Source: Doryteuthis pealeii | Lineage: Eukaryota > Mollusca > Cephalopoda > Myopsida > Loliginidae | Assembly: GCA_023376005.1 (NCBI GenBank) | Contig: CM042151.1 | Span: 77,341,440-77,405,439, forward strand | Length of the DNA: 64,000 nucleotides | Reading direction: 5' to 3' | Shown here: piece by piece, positions 10,166 through 20,354 of the stretch | Numbering within the stretch: the first letter of the stretch is position 1 | How the letters are laid out: every line of letters starts with the position of its first letter | Made by a program: the position numbers and the translations under genes | Notes under the pieces: model-generated | The model's database searches: none | What the model was told of the DNA's origin: nothing | Seen by the model: only the letters and a program-made list of their open reading frames with translations

Positions 10166-10445
10166 GGACACCGTAGATGCTGATAGGTACGTATCCCACA
10201 TCCTTGATGCATAAAAATCTAAAAGGACACAGTAAAATCATATCCATGCATCCCAGTGTTTTTCTTTTTTCTTCCCTCACCATTTTAAGCTAACTGTAAA
10301 TACATTTCAATAGTTTCTTAGAAATGAATTACACAGGATAGGTTACAAGGTAGGAGTTAGACCGTATTAGTTGGGACTCATGAATTTTCCTGGGGACTCA
10401 TTCAAAGCAAATATGTGTGTCCCAGAGAGTCCATCGAACTGAGCA
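10165..10445. repeat. Dispersed repeat R, copy 1
   Basis: About 270 bp, alignable with 39640-39935: shared blocks around ATCCATGC, TTTCAATAGTTTCTTAG / TTTCAATAATTTTCTTGG, and GTGTCCCAGAGAGTCCA / GTGTCCAGAAAGTGCA. Family unknown. No coding frame. Confidence 0.5.
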
Positions 10446-10800
10446 GTACTAGCAACGAAGGTTAGAAGAACATGGCAGAAAATAACAGTATTCAATATTA
10501 TAATCATTATTTCAGATTCACTTTGCTTATTTAAAAGAGTCGCAATAAGATAAGAAAAATAAACAGAAATAAGATGAAAGAAAGACTAGGAAAAACTGAA
10601 TAATGACGGCTCCGTCTAAGATGTTCATACAATTATTACAGGAGAGGAATTGTTTCATCAACAAGAAAATTTTTAGTATATATTAAGTTGTATGCTAATA
10701 ATACAACATAACCAATTAGTCAATCAAGTTAACCAATCAAGCATGAGCTCAATCTTTGTGGTGATTCTAAAGATGACTTAGTTCAAACTCAGAGACTTCA
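10446..10800. other. Spacer, no gene seen
   Basis: Ordinary AT-rich sequence downstream of the zinc-finger gene. No recognisable repeat. Confidence 0.5.
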
Positions 10801-10810
10801 ACATAGTTAG

Positions 10811-10955
10811 GGAATTGTGCCTTTGAATTAGAAAATTGAAAGAAAGATTTCCCACACACCTCACATCTAAAGAGTCTCTCTTCTGCATGTGTTTTCATGT
10901 GAGTTTCCAATCTGCCCTTGTTACAAAAATTTTTATCACAAAGAAGCTAAGGAAT
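10811..10955 (-). pseudogene. Duplicated zinc-finger fragment 3' of the 23-finger gene
   Basis: Closely matches 12325-12450 inside the gene (fingers 9 and 10), including the AAAGATTTCCC, ACCTCACA and TTCTGCATGTGTTTTCATGT blocks. It lies about 250 bp past the gene's stop codon in the same orientation. One finger-sized block and parts of its neighbours survive, without a start or open frame. It is a local partial duplication and cannot be expressed as a gene by itself. Confidence 0.8.
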
Positions 10956-11201
10956 TCTATGTAAACAGTGATCTTTTTTTTTTTGAAAGAAATAAAATGG
11001 ATATTAAAAAAAAAAAAAAAAAAAACTACAGTAAATCAGAGGCATGTTATTGAATAAGAATTTCCTTGACCTTTGGTGATCAGGTAGGACTTTGAAAAAT
11101 GAATGATACACTCATCACAAAATGTCCTGGGGAAGGGGGAAAGGGGTAGGGGTAAACATTTGAAGGTAGTGGTCCGCAAGAATACTTCACATTTAAAATC
11201 C

Positions 11202-13340
11202 TTAAGAACGAGATGCTTTTCTCTTTCCATGTGTTTTTATGTGTCTTTTCCACACACTTTTCCGAATAAAGGTTTTCCCACACACATCGCAGGAAAACAT
11301 TTTTTTCTCTTTGTGATGTTTCTTGTGCATTCTGAATGTAACCTTGCAAGAGAAACTCCGATGACAGACATTACAAACATAAGATCGTTTATGTATCAAT
11401 AAGTGCCTTTGTAAAACAGACTTGTACCCAAATATTTTTTTACATATGTCACAGGTAAAAACTGTTCCTTTACTATGGATTTTTACGTGGCTAGTTAACC
11501 TAGCAACCGTACTGAACTTTGCATCGCACATATGACAGTGAAAGGGTTTGGTGTGCACTTTCATGTGGATTTTTAATGTAGATTCATAAGGGAATGATTT
11601 TCCACAGACTTCACAAGGTAAGAGTCTAGTGTCATAGTGCTCTTTCATGTGACTAGTTAGATCCTTTTTCACACGGAAAGCAAGTCCACACACCGAACAT
11701 AAAAAGCCCCTCCTCGCCTTATGCATTTTCATGTGCAATTTCAAACTGGTGGAAAGAAGGAAGATTTTGCCGCACTTTTTACAACTGAAGTGAGTTTCAC
11801 CTATATGGGATTTCAGATGGAATTTTAAGACATACTTCCGAGTGAAGACTTTGTTACACAATTGACATTGAAATGGAATCTCAGATGCATGTGTTTTCAT
11901 ATGAGTCTTCAACATGGACTGCAAAGAAAAACCTCTACCACACAATTCACACTGAAAGGGTTTTTGTTTGAAGTGGGTTTTCATGTGATTCAGTAGTTTT
12001 ATTCTGTAAGCAAAAGGTTTTTCACACACAACACATGGGAAAGGTTTACCTCTGACATATGTTTTCATGTGAACGTTCATGGTAAATTCACATGAAAATA
12101 TTTTCCTGCACACTTTGCACTGAAAATCCGGACTAACATTATGTATCCTGATGTGTGTTTCCAATTCGGCGTTTGTTTTAAATGCACTCTCGCATAGAGG
12201 ACACGGATAAGGTTGTCCCGAATAATGATCACTTCTATGTTTCTTTAAGGCAGTTTTTTCCGAGAAGTGTTCCCCACACATTTCACATAGAAAACGTTGC
12301 CCGTCAGCATGGATTTTTGAGTGTGTCTTTGAATTAGAAAACTGAGAGAAAGATTTCCCGCACACCTCACACCCAAAGAGTCTTTCTTCTGCATGTGTTT
12401 TCATGTGAGTCTCAAATCTGCCCTTGTTAGAAAAGCTTTTATCACATTTACCACAGTGAAAAGATTTCCCCTTGTGGGTTTTCATGTGGCTACATAAATC
12501 TGTAATTTCAGCAAAAGTTTCTCCACACACTTGACAATGAAACTTCTTTTCTTTTTTGTGTCGCTTCATGTGATTCTTTAGGTTGGAACTGTGAATAAAG
12601 GTCTTGCCACATTCTTCACAATGAAAAGGTCTTTCGTCCATATGTACTCGCCTGTGAATTTTTAAGGCAGCCCTACTCAAAAATTCTCCCTCGCAAGATT
12701 TACAAGGGAAAGTTTTTTTTTTCTGTTTTGAATGTGAATTTTTCCCTATGTGTGTATCCATGTGGAATTTCAGAGCTTTCTTGTTCGTGAAAGTTTTTGA
12801 GCACACAGCACACTTAAACAACGACATTCCCGAGTGAGTTTTGAAATGTCTTTCCAATCTACGGAAAGTGCTGAAACCTGTTTTACATATATCACAGCGG
12901 AAAGAAGATTCATTTGCATGTATTTTCATGTGGTTATACACAGAAGATTTGTACGGAAAAGACTTTCCACATTTGTCACAATGAAACGGTCTGTCGTGTG
13001 TCTCATGATGAACATCTAGCCCTATCTTGGAATAAAAGCTTTTCCCGCATGTTTCGCATTGAAAATTGTTTTGTCTTCTGTGGCTTCCGAGTTGAGCTTC
13101 AATGTCTGTATTGGTAGTGTTGGTAGTATTAGGAGTACTGGTTTTACTACACTCCACTTTGCATTTGACTACTTTCTGTCTGCCTCTTTTGTGTGCATTG
13201 TCAGTAGAGTCTTTTGCAGATATTTCATTTGGTGGTGAGAGTTTCTCGGAGGCATGTGTTTTCTGATGTGCAGTAAGGTGGGAATATTTAGAAAAAGTCA
13301 GGTCACATTCTTCACAGTCAAACTCATCTTTTATATCCAT
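11202..13340 (-). CDS. C2H2 zinc-finger protein, 23 fingers, 712 residues
   Basis: Likely a nuclear, sequence-specific DNA-binding protein. There are 23 C2H2 fingers. The first (C9-x2-C to H29) is separated by a Ser/Thr/Asn-rich linker of about 65 residues from 22 fingers that run nearly without a break to the C-terminus. No KRAB, BTB, SCAN or ZAD domain is present. The classic TGEKP linker is absent: linkers are irregular (DRPF, ANESSF, KKEKKF), so the fingers may not all bind DNA as one rod. Finger 13 ends HMKTY, its last zinc histidine replaced by tyrosine. The start is the first ATG, 37 bases after a strong splice acceptor (13378). All fingers sit in one exon, as is common for expanded cephalopod and vertebrate families. 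The binding site and targets cannot be told from this. Confidence 0.93.
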   Translation of the reverse strand: MDIKDEFDCEECDLTFSKYSHLTAHQKTHASEKLSPPNEISAKDSTDNAHKRGRQKVVKCKVECSKTSTPNTTNTTNTDIEAQLGSHRRQNNFQCETCGKSFYSKIGLDVHHETHDRPFHCDKCGKSFPYKSSVYNHMKIHANESSFRCDICKTGFSTFRRLERHFKTHSGMSLFKCAVCSKTFTNKKALKFHMDTHIGKNSHSKQKKKTFPCKSCEGEFLSRAALKIHRRVHMDERPFHCEECGKTFIHSSNLKNHMKRHKKEKKFHCQVCGETFAEITDLCSHMKTHKGKSFHCGKCDKSFSNKGRFETHMKTHAEERLFGCEVCGKSFSQFSNSKTHSKIHADGQRFLCEMCGEHFSEKTALKKHRSDHYSGQPYPCPLCESAFKTNAELETHIRIHNVSPDFQCKVCRKIFSCEFTMNVHMKTYVRGKPFPCVVCEKPFAYRIKLLNHMKTHFKQKPFQCELCGRGFSLQSMLKTHMKTHASEIPFQCQLCNKVFTRKYVLKFHLKSHIGETHFSCKKCGKIFLLSTSLKLHMKMHKARRGFLCSVCGLAFRVKKDLTSHMKEHYDTRLLPCEVCGKSFPYESTLKIHMKVHTKPFHCHMCDAKFSTVARLTSHVKIHSKGTVFTCDICKKIFGYKSVLQRHLLIHKRSYVCNVCHRSFSCKVTFRMHKKHHKEKKMFSCDVCGKTFIRKSVWKRHIKTHGKRKASRS

Positions 13341-13400
13341 ATTTCTTTCTCGGCTTTTGTTGCTGAAAAAGATGAATCTGAAAGTATAAAAAAAAAAAAA
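13341..13400 (-). promoter_or_regulatory. Splice acceptor of the 23-finger gene
   Basis: On the minus strand a long pyrimidine tract (T run near 13388-13404) leads to ATACTTTCAG, with the AG at 13379-13378. The exon begins at 13377 with ATTCATC and reaches the ATG at 13340. At least one non-coding exon must therefore lie upstream, at higher coordinates. The donor near 26070 is a possible partner but is unproven. Confidence 0.75.
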
Positions 13401-13504
13401 AAAATTTTTAAAGTAAGAAAATTTTCATCAAAAGTTTAAACAAACAATACAAAAAACCTATGAAACAATATACATATTTTGGTTTAATTTTTTTTTTTTC
13501 ATTA

Positions 13505-13770
13505 TCTTATTATAATGGAGATTGTGTGACTGTAACCAAAACTATATCACTACTCAATTCACAATTCCCTTAATTATTTAGGTCACATTCTCCATGATTT
13601 TATTTTTTATCTAAACCTCAATTATTAATAAAATTGTTTTTACCTTATTAATGCTGTTGGTTTTTTTTCTACATACTAATAACATACAATTGTATTTATA
13701 TAAATAACAAAATAGTGGTTTATAGTGTGAACGGGAAGGCTAATTTGCATATTGATATTATCCAAATTAT
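13505..13770 (+). mobile_element. Helitron H1, 5' fragment
   Basis: Starts TCTTATTATAATGGAGATTG and stays alignable with the full copy up to GCTAATTTGCATATTGATAT, then diverges. The 3' hairpin and CTAG end are missing. Confidence 0.75.
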
Positions 13771-13999
13771 TTCTTGAGTGTCATCAAATCAGTTAAATAA
13801 TGGACCATTCCATTTTTATTATAAAAAAACAAAGGAGAAAAAGGATATGCTACACAGAAAAAATATAAGAAAGAAAAATTTTACAAAAAACCTATGAAAC
13901 ATTAAAAAATATTTGGCTAAAATTTTTTCTTCATTAATACTCGTGTTCCTTAAAAGTAAAATTGTGGTATTTACCACATATCACCCTTATGTGGGTCAG

Positions 14000-14438
14000 A
14001 CACAAGGTTTTGGTTTGGTTTGGTTTTGTTTTATGGCATATCAACTTCAATGGGTCATTTAATGCCGATAAAGTTTTGAAATAAATCAATTCTTAATGGA
14101 TAATACAATTTTTTTATAAATACACTTTTCTATTTAACCCATAGATGGAACCCTAACAGGTACTACCACTCCGGGTCAGAGTGGACCAGGGAGCAATGGT
14201 GATGAAGGGGTGCTCCACATTCCCCAAACCTCCAAAACTGGAACCTCACCATCAGATAGAGTTTAACATCATTCGCAGGACATGTAGACCCTCAGTCACC
14301 ACCTTCTAGCACCCATATGAAAAAGGGATTGGGGCTAGCCATAAGGCAATAGGGTTGAGGCAATCATATAGGTGCTAGGGCTTGACATGACCAGCCGGTT
14401 GATCGGAGGGGCCACCCGACCGCCCGTCTAGCCCAAGA
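14000..14438 (-). mobile_element. SINE-B, 5' truncated
   Basis: The tail module (ATGGCATATCAACTTCAATG) is at the left. The body breaks off after CCGCCCGTCTAGCCCAAGAT, about 130 bp short of the full length. Truncation at the end away from the tail fits target-primed reverse transcription. Confidence 0.8.
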
Positions 14439-14608
14439 TGAAAGTGAAATCGGTTTCAATTGAACATAAAGAAAAGATGAAAAGAAAGAAAGAAAAAGAA
14501 AAGAGTGAGAAAATTAAATCATGACTAGCAAGACCCGTGGATTTCCCACAGAACAAAACAAAAATAAAGAGGAACTATTTAAGCCAGAAAAGATGATTTA
14601 CAATTTCA

Positions 14609-15014
14609 TCTATCTATACATATATAAAGGGCAGTTGTGTGTATATGTATGTCCAGAATAAACTACAAAAATAAAACAATTAACAACAAAGTAAATATAT
14701 ATACACATTAAATATCACCAGGGCTTGGTTTTTGAGCAAAAATAATAGATTTGATTTATATTCGTGAAGATGGTTAAAAAATAAAATTTAAATGATAACT
14801 GCAGGGATTTTTTTTTTTCATTTAATATTTTAGATAGACATTAACATTTCTTTTCAGAGTAGCTGGATCAATGCAAGGTCCATTTTTTTTTTATATAGGG
14901 ATTTAAATAAGGCATCCGACGAGGATTCAACTCACGATTCAGTAATAATGGATCTACGGGACTAACTTTTAAAAATCCCCCTCTACCCAGGTGACGCTGG
15001 GTAGCTGCTGCTAG
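14609..15014 (+). mobile_element. Helitron H3, non-autonomous, complete
   Basis: Begins TCTATCTATACATATATAAA after an A. It ends with the hairpin CTACCCAG-GTGACG-CTGGGTAG (14983-15004), a 6-base spacer and CTAG (15011-15014) before a T. A 5' TC, a 3' hairpin just before CTAG, and insertion between A and T are the standard Helitron marks. There is no Rep/helicase coding sequence in its 406 bp. Confidence 0.85.
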
Positions 15015-15500
15015 TTACATATAAATTCTACTATGATTTTGCAATAAATAATTTCTTTTTAAAAGCAGGTTGTAAAATATCAACATTGATTTGCATTTTT
15101 ATATATAATATAGGATTTAAATAAGGCATCCGACGAGGATTCAACTCACGATTCAGTAATAATGGATCTACGGGACTAACTTTTAAAAATCCCCCTCTAC
15201 CCAGGTGACGCTGGTAGCTGCTGCTAGTTACATATAAATTCTACTATTGATTTTGATCGAAAAAAAGAAAGAAAAAAAAATCTTTTTTAAAGCATATCAA
15301 CATAATAGGATTCAACTCACGATTCAGTAATAAGACTAACTTTTTAAAAATCCCCCTCTACCCAGTAGCTGCTGCTAGTTACATATAATTCTACTATTGA
15401 TTTTGCAATAAATAATACAATCGAAAAAAAAGAAAGAAAAAAAAAAATCTTTTTTTTAAAAGCAGGGTTGTAAAATATCAACATTGATTTGCTGATAAAA
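14895..15500 (+). repeat. Tandem triplication of the Helitron H3 tail and its flank
   Basis: Three copies of about 200 bp start at 14895, 15112 and 15308. Each carries GATTCAACTCACGATTCAGT, CCCCTCTACCCAG, a CTGCTGCTAG end and the 3' flank CATATAAATTCTACTA. The hairpin is complete in copy 1, shortened by one base in copy 2, and reduced to CTACCCAGTAG in copy 3. The flank is repeated too, so the copies arose by local duplication after insertion. Confidence 0.85.
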
Positions 15501-15692
15501 CAGCAGCGTTTTAAAATGTCAACATTAATTTGGCGACAAAATGTGACAAAAACATGACTCGGAAAATATCTAAATTGTGCCGGAAATTCGCCTGATGCTG
15601 GCTTATTAAAACATAGCGTAAATTAGGGCAGGAGACCAGGATGACATTTTTATCAGCAAATCAATGTAAATATTTTACAACCCCCCTTTTAA
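15458..15692. mobile_element. Small inverted-repeat element
   Basis: Arms of about 40 bp: GGGTTGTAAAATATCAACAT then TGATTTGCTGATAAAA at the left, TTATCAGCAAATCAATGTAA then TATTTTACAACCCCCC at the right. Its left end overlaps the end of the triplicated block. Confidence 0.7.
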
Positions 15693-15867
15693 GAAAGAGT
15701 GAGAGCTAAATCAAGATTATCATATCTTCTACATATTGAACTATTTTGCAATAACTCTTAAGTAAATATATCAAACGTCGTCATGATTAAATTATCATAC
15801 TGCGGTATATACACAGGTCCTGCTAGTATTGATAATTATACAAATTTCTAGGATCAATATTGATTCA

Positions 15868-16035
15868 GTGCATTAGTAGCACGGCTTGGATCTGTGCAGT
15901 AATGTGGGAGCTGATGGTAGCTGTGGCACACCACTTCAGATGCAAAAACAATATTCCTAGTCCAGCACTAATGAAAAGGGGATAGACTCCTTTGCTGTCC
16001 GGCTGATACCATCAATAGGCACTGACAACTTTATA
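15868..16035 (+). mobile_element. SINE-A, plus strand, 5' part partly missing
   Basis: Reverse orientation relative to most copies: GGGAGCTGATGGTAGCTGTG, then TAATGAAAAGGGGATAGACT. The tRNA-like head is cut short at the left. Confidence 0.7.
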
Positions 16036-16164
16036 AAGCTTAACAAGCCGTTAGCTCAATCAGTAGAGTATTCACTAAGGAATTGCAAAAAAGCAATTTA
16101 AAGGGTCACTGAAGTTGGAGGTGGTAAAAATATACAAACTGAGACTCCAGTTGATTTTACTCTT

Positions 16165-16295
16165 TATAGTTATTTACTAAGCTTAGTTTAGATGTGGCAC
16201 AAGGCCAGAAGTATGGGGCGCCCAGTTAGAATCAACCTCACTAACAATGGTCTGCGAGAATGGTTGCTAACCGTTACACCACATGAGGTACCCAA
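16165..16295 (-). mobile_element. SINE-E, tRNA-derived
   Basis: Body with TGGCACAAGGCCAGAAGTAT and GGGCGCCCAGTTAGAATCAA. The minus-strand head reads CATGTGGTGTAACGGTTAGC, an A-box-like start. The same unit occurs at 18444, 22535, 23255, 28120, 57848 and 57985. Confidence 0.75.
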
Positions 16296-16420
16296 ATTCA
16301 CTCTTTATATGACCCTAATTTAGTCTTTAAAGTTATACAGTGCACATTCATCCCTTAAGAATAGATTATTAAAAAATCATGGTTTTATATTTTAACTGAG
16401 AGGGGAAAAAAAGAAAAAGA

Positions 16421-16580
16421 TTTCATGACATTAGAATTATAAAAACTTATTTAATTTTTTAATTAAATCCAACTCTTTAAAGAAAAAAAAAAAAAAAAAA
16501 GATTTCATGAAAGAATTATAAAAACTTATTTAATTTTTAATTAAATCTAACTCTTTAAAGAAAAAAAGAAAAAAAGAAAA
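16421..16580. repeat. Tandem duplication, unit about 80 bp
   Basis: GATTTCATGA...AGAATTATAAAAACTTAT...CCAACTCTTTAAAG followed by an A run, repeated at once with minor changes. Confidence 0.8.
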
Positions 16581-16599
16581 AGATTTACAATACTATTTG

Positions 16600-17319
16600 A
16601 CCTTCCCTTCCCCTCAGCATTTTTATCTTTAATAAGATATATATTTTTAGGACATATAAACAATCTGAAATATCTGCAGAATCACATTTAATTGGTTGTA
16701 ACTTTACAGGTCCAAAATCACAATAATATTACTACTACAAGAAAAAAAAATGTTCATATTTAATATGTTTCTATGGTGTTGTTTAAAATATAACTCAAGA
16801 AAAAACATCTTTGAAATTATTTTCCCCATAACAAATATAACCAAGCACCAGCTAAAAAAAAAAATGAATGAAATGAAGAGCTTTAGAAAGTACTCTTTCT
16901 AAAAGTAGAAAAATTTTAATTCAGAATTATTAAATAAAATTAAAATTTTAAAAATCAGCTCATACAAGGGAGTGAAAAAAAAAAAAAAAAAAGAGGGAAA
17001 AAGAGTTACCTCCCTTGTATTGACGTATTTTTGAGATTTACAGTTTCAAAGTAATTTCTTTTTTTAAATAGTCAGATAAAATCCTAGTTTACTCACGCGG
17101 CAAATATAAACTAATTTATTTGCAAAACGTTTTATGCGTCGAGCTGATGGTACATTTTTTGTCCATTAAACAAAGAGAAAAGATTTATGTTAATCATTAT
17201 TAATAAACCTCTATTTTGCCGCATATGACTCAAATGCAATGAACAATTTTTTTTTTTAATGAATTACTAAAATATTTAAAATTATATCTGGGACCAAATG
17301 GTGCAAGGTAAATAAAGGG
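16600..17319. other. AT-rich spacer
   Basis: No gene. A small hairpin TACAAGGGAG...CTCCCTTGTA at 16964-17021 encloses a purine run. Otherwise nothing recognisable. Confidence 0.5.
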
Positions 17320-17497
17320 TAATTATGAACTTTTGTTTAGTAAATTAGGGTGTCCCAGAAAAAACAGAACCCACAAATTTTGTAATAAAACTTAATTTTA
17401 ACTAGGGGGGTTTAGGGTTAGTTTAATGGAAAAATAAATAATTTGTGTTCTGTTTTTTCTGGGATACCCTAATTTAGTAAACAAAGGTTCATAATTA
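17320..17497. mobile_element. Palindromic MITE, family M4
   Basis: Arms contain TAATTATGAAC, TTTAGTAAATTAGGGTGTCC and CAGAAAAAACAG facing their complements. The unpaired centre has GGGTTTAGGGTTAGTTTAAT. Same core as 24485-24692. Confidence 0.8.
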
Positions 17498-17596
17498 CCA
17501 AATAAAGAAACATTTATGCATAATTCTAGTAGTTATATTCACTATTTTTGATTATTAATCTGAAAATTTACTAATTTCAATAATTTTATCATCATC

Positions 17597-18203
17597 TCTT
17601 ATTATAATGGAGATTATGTGCTTGTCTGTAACCGAAACTAAATTACTCAAATCACAATTCCCTTAGTTATTTGTCACATTTTGTATGATTTTATTTTTAT
17701 TCAACTTATAAAATAAAATTGTTTTATATTATTAATGCTGTTGACCATATCTACATAATAATAATAATATGCAATTGTATTTATATATACAACAAAATAG
17801 TGGTTTACAGTGTGAATGGGAAAGCTAATTTGCATATTGATATAAAATATTTGATATTAATAAATATGCGCTTAGTATTATTGATTTCTAATTATTTTGT
17901 TTCATCTTAAATATGAGCAAAAATCTTGGGGATAAATTTTAAAAGAAATCCTTTAACAAGAAGAAATAACTGTAATTTTATTCTTTACTTCCTATTTCAA
18001 CTGAATAGTTAAATTAAGAAAATTAGCAATGAAAGATGGGAATGATTAAAGAGTAAGTTTTAGTTGTTCTATTTTTCGATTATAGTGCCTATTAAGAGCC
18101 AAATCTTATCTGCATTCTTATTTAGTTTTATTAGCCTAATTTAATATATTTTATTACATTAAAACTTAGAAACGTGTAACCGGAGGATGCATATATTTGC
18201 TAG
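17597..18203 (+). mobile_element. Helitron H1, near full length
   Basis: Starts TCTTATTATAATGGAGATTA and ends ...GCATATATTTGCTAG (CTAG at 18200-18203) before a T. The end hairpin is decayed (GTAACCGGAGGATGC against the intact GCACCCGGAGGGTGC elsewhere). It is non-coding. The 63-residue frame at 17719-17910 is repeat sequence. Confidence 0.85.
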
Positions 18204-18443
18204 TTATATGAATTTAAAATAATAATCTTATATAAATTACCATATAAAAACTTTAAATTTAACCCAGGGTAGATAAATTAGCAATGAGTGAAAAATATCA
18301 ATAATGAAGAACGCTATATTATTTATAGTAATGACCCAGCGTCCAAAAATGTAAGATTTGAATAGCTTGGTTTTACTAGAAAGAAATTTTCTTCTTAAAT
18401 TGATGAAAATGAAAATAAATGCAAACGCTGTTCACTTGTACCA

Positions 18444-18828
18444 GGGGGCAGTTCACGTGGTGTAAATGGTTGGTAAGTTGGACAAGCAGACCCTTGTTGG
18501 TGATTTCGACTCTCACTAGGTGCCCCATACTTCCAGCCTTGTATCGCAACTAAGTAAAGTCGTCAGGGTGGCCTAAAGTCGGTATCAGCCAATCAGTGAG
18601 GGAGTCTATCCCCTTTTCACTAGCGCTAGACCAAGGAGATTGTTTTTGCGTCTGATGTGGAGCGCCACACCTACCATCAGCTCCTTTACCGCACAGATCC
18701 CTGTGCTACTCATACACTGAGTTGGCGAGGGTTGGTATCGAACTAGGAACCTTGTGGTTTCTAGCCAAACGCTCTACCGACTGAGCTAACCTACCCTAAC
18801 CGCAACTAAGGTAACCCTAATAAATGAC
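18444..18828 (+). mobile_element. SINE-E interrupted by a SINE-A
   Basis: The head reads TTCACGTGGTGTAAATGGTT and the B-box-like part TGATTTCGACTCTCACTAGG, followed by CATACTTCCAGCCTTGT. The unit breaks at CGCAACTAAG (18545-18554) and resumes after a second CGCAACTAAG (18801-18810) as GTAACCCTAATAAAT. The interrupting sequence is the SINE-A at 18555-18800. Confidence 0.85.
18555..18800 (-). mobile_element. SINE-A with exact 10-bp target-site duplication
   Basis: Flanked by CGCAACTAAG on both sides, giving exact borders and a length of 246 bp. On the minus strand the head reads TTAGCTCAGTCGGTAGAGCG, a near-consensus tRNA A-box, and later GGTTCCTAGTTCGATACC, a near-consensus B-box. An internal RNA polymerase III promoter is therefore likely when young. 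Confidence 0.9.
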
Positions 18829-18840
18829 TATTCTTTGTTG

Positions 18841-18884
18841 CTTTTATACTATCAATTTTGCATATGAACTTGGTCTAAGGTTTG
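18841..18884. repeat. Duplicated mariner 5' segment
   Basis: TTTTATACTATCAATTTTGC and GAACTTGGTCTAAG recur at 19593-19637 inside the mariner element, with two differences. The two copies flank a SINE-B. Confidence 0.75.
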
Positions 18885-19475
18885 TTTGGTTTGTTTTACG
18901 GCATATCAACTTCAGTGGGTTATTTAATGCCAATAAAGTTGTGAAATAAATTCATTCTTAATGCATAATACAATTTTGTTTATAAACTCATGTTTTTCTA
19001 TTCAACCCATAGATGGGACCCTAACAAGTACTACCACTCAGGGTCAGAGTGGACCAGGGAGCAATGGTGATGAAAGGGAGCTCAACATTCCCCAAACCTC
19101 CAGAACTGGAACCTCACCATCAGATAGAGTTTAATGTCATTCCCAGGACATGTAGATCCTCAGCCACCTCCTTCTAGCACCCATATGATAAGGATTTGGG
19201 GTTGCCATAAGGACAATAGGTTTGGGGCAATCATATAGGTGCTAGGGCTTGACGTGGCCAGTCGATTGATCAGAAGGGGCCCTCCAACCACCCGTCTAGC
19301 CCAAGAAAAGCCTAAAGTGGAATATTGCAAGTCATGGACTGCTTAGCCACCTGGGTTCTATCCTTAAGCATCACGGGTCGCCCCGCCAGCCAACAGGTGG
19401 CCCCATTGGGGGAGTCTTACCCCTCTGCAGAGGTGCAAGTCGGTGCATTATAACGCCCCAGCCGACAGGGTGGTT
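18885..19475 (-). mobile_element. SINE-B, near full length
   Basis: Carries the tail module at the left, the complete body, and the head GTCGGTGCATTATAACGCCC ending CCGACAGGG at the right. No clean target-site duplication was found at its borders. Confidence 0.8.
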
Positions 19476-19817
19476 GCCCTGATGAGCTACTAAGCGAAGC
19501 TATTAGTATGTATATCTGACTCCTTAGGATTAACATAATATATATATATATATACACACACACAAAGGGTGCAGCGAGAAATTGTTGCCATTTTATACTA
19601 TCAATTTTGCATACGAACTTGGTCTAAGGGTTTGTCTACTGTGCAACAAAGTAGAATCGGTTGGGCAGTCTGTAAGGAAAGCAGCACCCCGATGTAATTC
19701 ACTCCTCCAAAAATTTGGAAACAACATGCTGTGCTGCTTGGCTTTCATGCTACAACTCCAACATGAAAACTTCAGAGGGTTTAAGTGACGATCTGAGGAC
19801 AGTGTAGAGGATTCAAA

Positions 19818-20260
19818 TTTTTTTTTGGTTTTACGGCATATCAACCTTGGTGGGTCATTTAATGCTGGCAAACCTTTAAAAGAAGAAAAGAGAGTGTCTT
19901 TTGTAGACTTCCAAGTCTTCAATTCTTCTACAAGAGAATAGTTATTTATTAGGGTTACCTTAGTTGTGATACATGGCTGGAAGTATGGGACACCCAGTGA
20001 GAGTTTTTGTTTGTTTTACGGTATATCAACCTTGGTGGGTCATTTAATGTTGGCAAACTTTGAAAGATTTGTAGCGATAGTTTGATAGAAAATTATCTAA
20101 ACTCAATTTTAAAAACTAATTTTCTATACCGTAACAAGTACTACCACTCCGGGTCAGAGTGGACCTGGGAACAATGGTGATGAAGGGGTGTTCCACATTA
20201 CCCAGACCTACAGAATTGGAACTTCACTATCAGATAGAGTTTAACATCATTCTCAGGACA
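19818..20260 (-). mobile_element. SINE-B, 5' truncated, with 11-bp target-site duplication
   Basis: Flanked by GAGGATTCAAA at 19807-19817 and 20261-20271. The tail is at the left and the body stops at CATTCTCAGGACA. It holds two tail modules (near 19832 and 20016) with a SINE-E piece between them (19949-19997), so it is a composite. Confidence 0.8.
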
Positions 20261-20354
20261 GAGGATTCAAAAAGGTGTCTAAGCGATTACAAAAGTATGG
20301 TAGCCCAGAACTTACACTTATCTTTCTGATAAAAAAAAAAAACAACTAAATTTT

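Noticed and set aside
11103..11402. Several 60-100 codon frames overlapping the 23-finger gene
   Set aside because: All are other-frame shadows of the zinc-finger coding sequence.
19593..19922. 109-codon minus-strand open frame
   Set aside because: Antisense to the mariner 5' part and runs into a SINE-B insertion. A shadow frame.
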